Below, one piece after another: positions 50,401 through 61,500 of a stretch of DNA of 64,000 nucleotides. The notes under the pieces were generated by a model. That model was not told where the DNA came from. It saw only the letters and a list, made by a program, of their open reading frames with translations, and did not search any database. This stretch comes from Microglena sp. YARC. Taxonomy: Eukaryota > Chlorophyta > Chlorophyceae > Chlamydomonadales > Chlamydomonadaceae. The translations under genes were made by a program, and so were the position numbers. How positions within the stretch are numbered: the first letter of the stretch is position 1; every line of letters starts with the position of its first letter. Location of the stretch: assembly GCA_022414725.1 (NCBI GenBank), contig CM039462.1:10791177-10855176 (forward strand), in the 5' to 3' direction.

Positions 50401-53400
50401 TCATATCCAATATACCAACATCAATATAAACATACCAACATCATATATAAACATACCAACATCATATCATACCAAATATACCAACATCATATAGAACATA
50501 CCAACATCATATCTAAACATACCAACATCATATAAAAAACATACCAACATCATATACCTAAACATACCAACATCAGATATCTAAACATACCAAACATATA
50601 CCAACATACCAACATCATATACCAACATATCATATACCAACATCATATATCTAAACATACCAACATCATATAAACATACCAAATCATCATACAAACATAC
50701 AAACATCATAATATACCAACATACCACACATATCATATCATATACCAACATACCAACATCATATACCAACATACCAACATCATATCTAAACATACCAACA
50801 TCATATACCAACATCCTAACATACCAACATCATATCTAAACATACCAACATACCATATCATACCAACATACCAACCAACATCATATACCAAATCATACCA
50901 ACATCATATCATAACATACCAACATCATATCTAAACATACCAACATCATATATCAACATAAACCAACATCATATCTATAAAAACATACCAACATCATATC
51001 TAAAACATATACCAACATACCAATACCAACATCATATCTAAACATACCAACATCATATATAAACATACCAACATCATATCTAAACATACCAACATCATAT
51101 AAACATACCAACATCATAATATACATGCCAGCATCATATAAAAACATACCAACATCATATCTAAACATACCAAATCATATCTCATACCAACATCATAATA
51201 CCTGCACATACCAACATCATATCTAAACATACGCAACATCATATCTAAACATACCAACATCATATCTAAACATACCACATCATATACCAACATCATATCT
51301 CATATCATATAACCATCATATCATCATATCTATACATACCCATCATATCTTAACAATACATCATATACCAACATATGATAAACATATCATCGATAAACAC
51401 AACATCATATCTAAACATACAAACATCATCATCTTAATACCAACATCATATCCATACCGATATCCAAACATAACATCAATATACCAACATACCAACATGA
51501 TATCTAAACATACCAACATCATATCTAAACATACCAACATCATATACCAACATACCAACATCATATCTAAACATACCAACATCATATCTAATATAAACAT
51601 AACCACATATATACCAACATACCAACATCATATCTAAACATACCAACATCATATCTTAAACATAACCAACGATCATATACCAACATACCAACATGATATC
51701 TAAACATACCAACATCATATAAAACATACCAACATCATATCTAAACATACCAAACAGCATATCTCATACCAGCATATCTAAACATACCAACATCATATCT
51801 TAATATACCAACATCATATATTAACATACCAACATCATATGTAGCCATACCAACATACCAACATCATATCTAAGCATACCAACATCATATACCAACATAC
51901 CAACATCATATCTCAACATCATAGTAAACATACCAACATCATATCAACATACCAACATCATATATCTAAACATACCAACATCATATCTAAACATACCAAC
52001 ATCATATACCAACATACCAACATCATATATACCCATAAACATACCAACATCATATCTAAACATACCAAACATCATATCTAAACATACCATAACATCATAT
52101 CTATACCAACATCATATACCTAACATACCAACATCATATCTAAACATACCAACATCATATCTAAAACATACCAACATCATATACCAACATACCAACATCA
52201 TATCTTAAACATACCAACATCATATCTAACCACAACTACCAACATGATACTAAACATACCAACATCATATCTAAACATACCTAACATCATATATACCAAC
52301 ATACCAACATATCCTAAACATACCAACATGATCTCTAACCAAATAGCATCTAAAACTTATCATCATATACCAACATACCAACATCATATACCTAAACATA
52401 CCAACATCATATGAGCCATATCATATCAACATACCAACATCATATCTACAGCATATACCAACATACCAACATCATATCTAAATATACCAAAACATCATAA
52501 TAACATACCACATCATATCTAAACATACCAACATATCATAACATAACTCCATATGATACCAACATCATATACCACATAAACATACCAACACATATCATAA
52601 ATATACAACAACCAACATCATATATAAACATACCCAACATCATATATAAAACACATACCAACATCCTAAATATCTACAACACATACCAACATCATATATA
52701 TACCAACATCATATCTAAACATAGCGCAACATCATATATCATATACGATACCAACATCATATCTAACACATAAATCATATACATACCACATCAATATATC
52801 AATCATACCAACATCATACTATACCAGCATACCATACATACCAACATCATACTAAGCAAGAATACCAACATCATAATACAACATACCAAACAGCTTCATA
52901 TTACAACATACCAACATCAATATCTATAACAATACCCAAAAAAAAAAAAAAAAAACATCATATAAACATACCAACATCATACCTAAGAACACCACATCAT
53001 ATAAAAAACCATACCAACACTATCTCATAGCATCTAAAAACATACCAACATCATATTAGCATCGATCACCAACATCCGAAACATCATCATAAACATACCA
53101 ACATCATATCTAATACATACCAACATCATATATAAACATATACCAACATCATATTACGCAACTAAACATACCAACATCATATATAGAAAAACATATATAT
53201 GCCTAAAACATTACCCAGCATCATATAAACATAACCATGCACATCATATATAAAAATTACCAAACATAACCAACATCATATCTAAACATACCAACATCAT
53301 ATCTAAACATGCAAAACCAACATCATCATATAAACAATACCAACATCATATCTAAAACATACCAACATCATATATAAAGCATACCAAATCATATAAAAAC

Positions 53401-56400
53401 ATACCCAAACATCAATATCTAACCAACATCCAAATATGTAATATGTAAACATACCAACATCATATCAAAACATACCAACATGAATATCCTATAAAACATA
53501 CCAACATCATATCTAAACATACCAACATCATATCTAAACATACAACATCATATATACCTGCCAACATAAACATCATATCTAAACATAATAAGGCATCATA
53601 CCAACATATCATATACGCAACATAACGATAAGTCTAATATACCCAACATACCAACATCATATAAACATACCAACAAAATATATGATACTAAACATAACCA
53701 ACAACATATCATATATAAACATACAACATACCAAAACTAAACGCACCAACATCTTAATATCAACTAACATACCAACATCATGATATCTATCAATCAAGCA
53801 TACCAACTCTACAACATCATATACCAACAGTACAACACATAATCAACATCAATATCTAAACATACCAACATCAGTGAATACATTCACAATACCCACATCA
53901 TACCCTTCACAACATACCAACATCATATACAACATACCAACACCAATTTAAATATACCACATACATATACCAACATCATATACTATAACATACCACATCA
54001 TATCTGAACATATACCACATCATATCTAAACATACCAACTAAAGATAGCCAACACATATCTAAACATACCAACATCATATCTCTAAACTCATACTATCTA
54101 AACAATACCTACATACCCACAACATATCATACCCACATCATACTCTAAGCAAACCAACATACCAACATGATATCTAAACATACCAACATCATATCTAAAC
54201 ATACCAACATCATCTAAAACAATACCAACATCTTAATATCACCAACGTTCATATACCAAACATACCAACATTCAATTAGCCATACCAAACATACCAAACA
54301 TCATATACTAAGCATTCTAAACATAACCAACATACCAAACAGCATAAACATTACCTAAACATACCAACATCATATAATAAAACATACCAACCAAATATAA
54401 CATCATCTAAATATCCAAAACAGATACCAACATCATATATCTACAACAACAATACCAAATACCTGACATCATATCTAAACATACCAACATCATATCTGAA
54501 CATACCAACATCATATCTAAACATACCAACATCATATCTAAACATACCAACATCATAACTAAAACATACCAACATCATATCGTATACCAACATACCAACA
54601 TAACAAACCAACATATTCTCTAAACTAAACATACCAACATCATATCTAAACATAACCAACATCTAAATATATCTAACATACCAACCATCGATAAAAACAT
54701 ATTAACAATATCCAACATACCAACATATATCTTAATATACAATACATACCAACGATCATATCTAAACATACCCACATCATATCTAAAACATACCAACATC
54801 ATATACCAACATACCAACATGAATATCTAAACATACCAACATCATATACAACATCACGCAACATGATATCTAGAACATACAACATCATATCTAAACATAC
54901 CAATATCATATCCTAAACATACCAACATCATATCTAATAATAGACCAACATCATATACCAACATACCAACATCATATGTAGAAGCATACCAACATAACCA
55001 TATATATCTAAGCATACCAACATTATATCCCAACAGAACAACTAAATATACCAACATACCAACATCATATCTAAGCATACCAACATCATATACCAACATA
55101 CCAACATCATATCTATACATACCAACATCATACCTAAACATACCAACATCATATACCAACATACCAACATCATATACCAACATACCAACATCATATTTAA
55201 AATTTACGCAACATCATATACCAACATACCGTAAACATCATATCTATAATACCAACATCATGTCTAAATAATACCAACCTCATATACCAACATACCAACT
55301 AATCAATCTAAATACCAAACATCATATCTAAATATCCACATCATATACCAACTGGATACCAACACCATATCCAAACATTCCCAACATCATTATAATATAT
55401 ACCAAAACATCAATATACCCAACATACCAACATCATATCCCCAACCGAAACTTCCATATAACCAACATACCAACACAACATCATATCTAAACATACCAAC
55501 ATCATATACCAACATACTAACATAAATATATAAACAGATTCGTGGTGCAGGGGAGGTTACCCTGGCCTTTTGGAGCCCCAGGCTCTCCCCCTAAGATCCC
55601 TGCTATTTTCCTTCAACACTCTCAACATCATACCCCAACATGCAAAGATCATATCTCAACATACCAACATCAAACCTATACATTGGTGGTGCAGGGGAGG
55701 TGCCTGAGGGTCTGGAGCTTGCTGTGGTGAAGATGAGAATCTAAGGGTGAGTAATTGCGCTCAGTCACCATTCAAAGCCTGAGTACGCGTTCGGAGAGAA
55801 AGGGCTTTGATGCGCCTCAAGCGAACGGTGCCCCCCGGGAAGAGACAGTTTTGCTATGAGGTGGAGGTGGTGGAGATCGTGAAGAGCAAAGACGCTTGGG
55901 AAATGAATGATGAGGATAAGGTTAGTGTGTGTTTCTGTGTTTATTTCTGTGTGCGTGTATGTGAGTGTGTAGAAGGTCTGCTAGGAGGGGGAGGTGGGTG
56001 AAGAATCGTGAAAGAGCAAAGACGCTTGGGAAATGAATGATGAGGAGGTGAGTTTGTGTGTGTGTGTCTGTTTCTGTGTGCGTATGTGTGTGTGTGTGTG
56101 TAGACAGTCTGCTACGAGGGGGAGGTGGTGGAGATAGAGAAGAGCCAAGACACTTGGGAAATTAATGATGAGGAGAAGGTTGGTATGTGTGTAAGTGTTT
56201 CTGTGTGTGCGTGTGTATGCTTCTGTGTGCGTATGTGTGTGTGTGTAGACGGGTTCTACGAGGGGGAGGTGGTGGAGATTGTGAAGAGCAAAGATGCTTG
56301 GGAAATGAATGATGAGGAGGTGAGTGTGTGTGTTTGTGTGCGTAAGTGTTTCTGTGTGTGTGTGCGCGCATGTTTGTATGTGTTTCTGTGTGTGTGAGTG

Positions 56401-57829
56401 TGTGTGTGTAAACGGTCTTCTACGAGGGGGGGTGTGAGGGTGGGGAGGGGGGGGAGATGAATGATGAGGAAAAGATTAGTGTGTGTGTGTCTCTGTTTCT
56501 GTGTGCGTATGAGTGTGTGTGCAGACGGTCTGCTACGAGGGGTGGGGGTGGGAGATAGAGAAGATGACTGCCCAGATTTGGGCCGAGAATTGCTCCAGTT
56601 TGAAAATTGCTGCAAAAATTTGTACACCAGGCGATACGCGATCCTGCAGGATATATTCGGGTGGGGCGGGTGGGGGGAGGCATTACGTAATTTGGCGCAG
56701 GAGAATGCTCCCGAGAACTCCAGGTAGGAAGAACTTAGATTACGCGTGGGAAACGATTGGGATGAGGAGAAAGTGAGACAAGGGAGTCCAGGGTGGGGAT
56801 GGCTGGGTCGGGTGGAGGGTAGGGGGTGGAGGGAAGAGAGAGAGATTGCGAGTGGAGGGGTGGGGGCAGGTGAGGGGGCAGGAAGAGGACGGGGAAAGCA
56901 AGGGTTATGTGGTAAAGGTGGGTGGAGTGGGGCAGGGAGAGGATTGGTATGCTTGTGTGGTAAAGGGGGGTGGGTGGGGATCAGAGAAGGGTCACCTGAC
57001 TTCCTTGAGGTGGAATGAAAGCAGTCGGGTTTGTCAGGCACGAGTTACTTAGTTCAAGAGAAGTGGCACTACAAGTGTACTGTTCTGCTTCACGTACATA
57101 GAACAGAATCATTATTTCCCTTTCACTCGTTTGTGTAAGATGTGTAGTGTAGTATTCATCCTTTGTCCCCTGAGTCCTATTAGTCACGGTTTGCGCCAAC
57201 AGCACCACCAACTCCACCAATACCAACACCAACTGCTGACAGGTTGCAGTGTCTGAAAAGAAGATAGAAGAGGGTGGCAAGGCGTTGAAGGGCGGCAACC
57301 TAGGCATGCATTGACTGGCTACCTGAAGGCCACCAACACCATCAACGCCACCAACAACGCCACCAACATCAACAACATCAACAACACCAACAACACCGAC
57401 AACACCGACAGCACCACCACCAACAACAACAACAATGACAACAACAACAACAACAACCACCGCACCACCTACAACAACAACAACAACCGCACCACCAACA
57501 CCAACAACACCGACAACAACAACAACAACATCAACACCAACAACAACTACTGTCAGGTTGCAGTGTCACAGAATAAGGTTTAAGAGGGTGGCAAGGCGGT
57601 GAGGGGCGGCAACTTGAAGCATGCATTGACTGGCTACCAGAAGGCCACACACACAATCAACACTACCACAACGCCACCAACAACACACCAACGCCACCAC
57701 ACCACCACCAACGCCACCAACACCACCAATAACAACAGCAACAACTCCTGGCAGGTTGCAGTGTCTGAAAAGAAGAAGGAGAAGGGTAACAAGGCGTTGA
57801 AGGGCGGCAACCTAAAGTGTGCCACGACC

Positions 57830-57861
<32 letters not shown>

Positions 57862-58530
57862 CAACTCAGTCAACAACAACTACAACAACATCAATAACTT
57901 CACTACCAACACCACCAACACAAAGAGCACAAGCAACTCAAACAACAACAGCACCAACAACAACACGAACAACAACAACAACAGCACCACTTCCACCACC
58001 AACAACAACAACAATAGCACCAACAACAACAACACGACAATACCATCACCAACAACAACAACAACAATTACAAGAGCACCAACAGCAGCAGCACCACCAC
58101 CACCAACAACTTCAACACCAATACCACCAACAACAACACCAACAACTACTGTTAGCTTGCAACTGCTGAAAAGAAGAATGAGAAGGGTAACAAGACGATC
58201 AAGGAGGGCAACCTGAAGCGTGCATACATTTACTATCAGAAGGCCGACAACACCGACACCAACAACACCAACTACTGGTTAACGGTGTTACACAATTATA
58301 TTGCAGTCCAGCCGCACATTAAAAAAATATATCTTAATTTAGATCCAACAAATAATTAGCCAGCCAGCCAGAAAACAACTTCAATGTATCAAATACAGTA
58401 AGTCATCTAGTTAGGGACTTGCCCTCGCATCACATAACATTTGCTATGCTAGGTGTGTCATTAAGCTGATCACTTCTATCTATACCCTTTGGGCTAGTAG
58501 CCAAGTTGCTGCTGGAGGGGGAGGGGGGGG

Positions 58531-58566
<36 letters not shown>

Positions 58567-61500
58567 GAGATAGGTGGCTCTAGTTGGCCCTAGGTGGAGG
58601 GGAGGAGATATGGAGAGGAGGAGGGGGGGACATACTACCGTGGGCTTCTAAGTCTTGGGCTATCCAAGCTAAGCTAACCAACTACTGTTAGGTTGCTTTG
58701 CTGAAAAGAAGAAGGGGAAGGGTAACAAGGCGTGCAAGGAGGGCTACCTTAAGCGTGCATACATTAACCATCAGAAGGCCACCAACACCAACAACACCAA
58801 CTACTGTTAGGTTGCATCTGCTGAAAAGAAGAAGGAGAAGGGTAACAAGGCGTTCAAGGAGGGCAACCTTAAGCGAGCATCATCGTGCTACCAGAAGGCA
58901 AGCGCCGCCATCAGCATTGACAAGAACTTTAGTGAGGAGTTGAAAGCGTCAGTCACAGGTTTGTGAAGAAAGTCGTGCTTCTTGAACTTGGCGGCTGTTG
59001 GATTGAAGCTGAAGGACTACAAGGAGGTGAAGAGCAACTGCGCTAAGGTAAGCATCAAATTTCACTTTTTGTGTGGCGGTGTGTGTGTGTGGGGGGGGGG
59101 GGGGGGGGGGGGGGGGTAGCCTGGCCTCGTGGTCTCGGTACGCTAGCCCTAGGACTGGCTGTTTGTTGAATCTAATTTGACTGTTTTGTTGCTGTAATTT
59201 GAATGTTTGTCGGCTGTAATTTGGCTGTAATTTGACTTTTCTCTGGCTGTAATTTGACTGTTTTTTGGCGTAATTTGACTGTTTGTTGCTGTTATTTGAC
59301 TGTTCTGTTGTGTAGGTGATTCGAGACGGAGGCTAGCATTTTGAAGGCCTTGTACCTTCCAGATATCATATATCAGACACTTTGCTGAGTTGACTCATAT
59401 TTGTCTGTTTCTTGACTGTAACGTGACTGTTTGTTGACTGTAACGTGACTGTTTGTTGACTGTAACGTGACTATTTGTTGACTGTAACGTGACTGTTTGT
59501 TGACTGTAACGTGACTATTTGTTGACTGTAACGTGACTGTTTGTTGACTGTAACGTGACTATTTGTTGACTGTAACGTGACTGTTTGTTGACTGTGACGT
59601 GACTATTTGTTGACTGTAACGTGACTGTTTGTTGACTGTAACGTGACTATTTGTTGACTGTAACGTGACTGTTTGTTGACTGTAACATGACTGTTTCTTG
59701 ACTGTGACGTGACTGTTTCTTGCCTGCTTGTTGACTGTGATTAGACTGTTTGTTGTGCAGGTGCTTGAGATGGAGCCTAGCAACATGAAGGCCTTGTACC
59801 GTCGTGCGCAAGCCTACCATGCAACGCAGGACTATCAGGAGGCTGAAGCAGATGTCAAGAAGGGTCTGTTGGATGAGCCTACTGACAAAGACCTACTGAT
59901 TTTGTCCAAGAGGATCAAGGTATGTTAATGCTTCCCTTTTTTCTTTTTTACCACGGATCTTTTTTTCTCAGCTACAAGCACCAGCTTCAAGGTGGCTCCC
60001 CTACTTGGTTAGTCTGCCAAATCTGAACACAGGACTTCCAGGAAGCTGAGACAGATGTCAAGAAGGGTCTGTTGGATGAGCCTACTGACATGGACACACT
60101 GACTTTGCCATCAAGGAGGATCAAGGCAGGTCAATGAATGAATGAATGACTCAATGACTGAATGAACGTAACCCTACGCGTGACCCTACACGTACACACA
60201 AGCATAACACTGCACATACAATTTAAGTGTAAAGAAGGGTCGGCTGGATGAGCCAACTGACGTGGACATATTGACTTTGTTGAAGAGGATGAAGGTACGT
60301 CAAGGCTTGGCTATCACAATCAATTTCAACTGCTGATGCAGTCGACTTTGTTCTTGTAATTGAAGCAGACATCTCATCAAACTGGAGTGCAGGACACTGA
60401 TAATTATACCTTATGTACGTGGTAATGCCGGGCATGAACTATTTCCCCCCTCCCTCCCACACGCACACCACCGCCACCTTACACACCTTCACCCTCCCTA
60501 CCACCCCACTTCCTTCTCAACACCTCCAACCCTAGGGCCGGCATGAACTATCTTCCCCCTCCCTCCCGCACACACACCACCGCCACCTTACACACCTTGA
60601 CCCTCCCTACCACCCCACTTCCTTCGCAACACCTCCAACCCTGTGGCCGGCATGAACTATCTCCCCCCTCCCTCCCACACGCACACCACCGCCACCTTAC
60701 TCACCTTCACCCTCCCTACCACCCCACTTCCTTCGCAACACCTCCAACCCTGTGGCCGGCATGACCTATCTTCCCCCTCCCTCCCACACGCACACCACCG
60801 CCACCTTACACACCTTCACCCTCCCTACCACCCCACTTCCTTCTCAACACCTCCGACCCTGTGGCCGGCATGAACTATCTCCCCCCCCCCCTTCCACACG
60901 CACACCACCGCCACCTTACACACCTTCACCCTCCCTACCACCCACTTCCTTCTCAACACCTCCAACCCTGTGGCCGGCATGAACTATCTCCCCCCTCCCT
61001 CCCACACGCACACCACCGCCACCTTACACACCTTCACCCTCCCTACCACCCCACTTCCTTCTCAACACCTCCAACCCTGTGGCCGGCATGAACTATCTCC
61101 CCCCCCCCCCTCCCACACGCACACCACCGCCACCTTACACACCTTCACCCTCCCTACCACCCCACTTCCTTCGCAACACCTCCAACCCTGTGGCCGGCAT
61201 GAACTATCTCCCCCCTCCCTCCCGCACACACACCACCGCCACCTTACACACCTTCACCCTCCCTACCACCCCACTTCCTTCTCAACACCTCCAACCCAAC
61301 CCTTGGCCACAGGTGTCCCAGAAGGATTCCAATGCGAAGGCAGCTAAGATGTACAGCAAGATGTTTGCTTCCAGTATTGGGGGTGGCGGGGATGGGGTGG
61401 GGGGTTCGAGGGGTGGGGTGGGCGGGGTACATGGGTGGTCGGCAGGTGAAGGGATGGGGTCGCTCAACTGCATCTCAACACCAACCCCTTGGCCACAGGT

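Larger units (their letters stand above)
43949..55694. other. FKBP intron 7 (about 11.7 kb)
   Basis: It opens with (tgtgtgta)n tracts and two donor echoes (about 44256-44300 and 44393-44440). The middle has dispersed repeats and exon 8 echoes (45079, 45565), then a SINE-like element, and then satellite B to 55540. 44560-45060 shows nothing recognisable beyond AT-rich sequence. Confidence 0.85.
57243..58800 (+). repeat. Five acceptor-side echoes of FKBP exon 9
   Basis: Stretches like gttgcagtgtctgaaaagaa then gaaggagaagggtaacaagg and cgttgaagg start at 57243, 57557, 57755, 58156 and 58692. The true exon starts at 58811. Each has an ag before it and reads [24 protein letters not shown] words for 70-110 bp, then breaks into aac/acc repeats. 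Confidence 0.93.
55921..58810. other. FKBP intron 8
   Basis: It holds five donor-side echoes of exon 8, a G-rich stretch (56640-57000), five acceptor-side echoes of exon 9 set in (aac/acc)n tracts (57300-58150), and a poly-G run (58507-58564). 57040-57240 and 58290-58500 show nothing recognisable. Confidence 0.85.
59920..61498. repeat. FKBP intron 10: exon 10 and exon 11 echoes and 109-bp minisatellite
   Basis: Donor-side echoes of exon 10 at 60029-60126 and 60230-60295 (aagaagggtctgttggatga and following, ending aggatcaag then gcaggt, and gaggatgaag then gtacgt). Eight copies of a 109-bp unit (ggccggcatgaactatctcc...cttctcaacacctccaaccc) span 60430-61300. An exon 11 echo follows at 61313. 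Confidence 0.93.

Noticed and set aside
57311..58216. Poly-Asn/Thr protein in plus-strand frames
   Set aside because: The frames arise from aac/acc triplet tracts between exon 9 echoes and have no start context or conserved part.
61313..61378. Functional FKBP exon 11 at 61313
   Set aside because: It breaks into a G-rich tract after the KMFAS codons. The copy at 61499 continues in frame to a stop with a full C-terminal tail.
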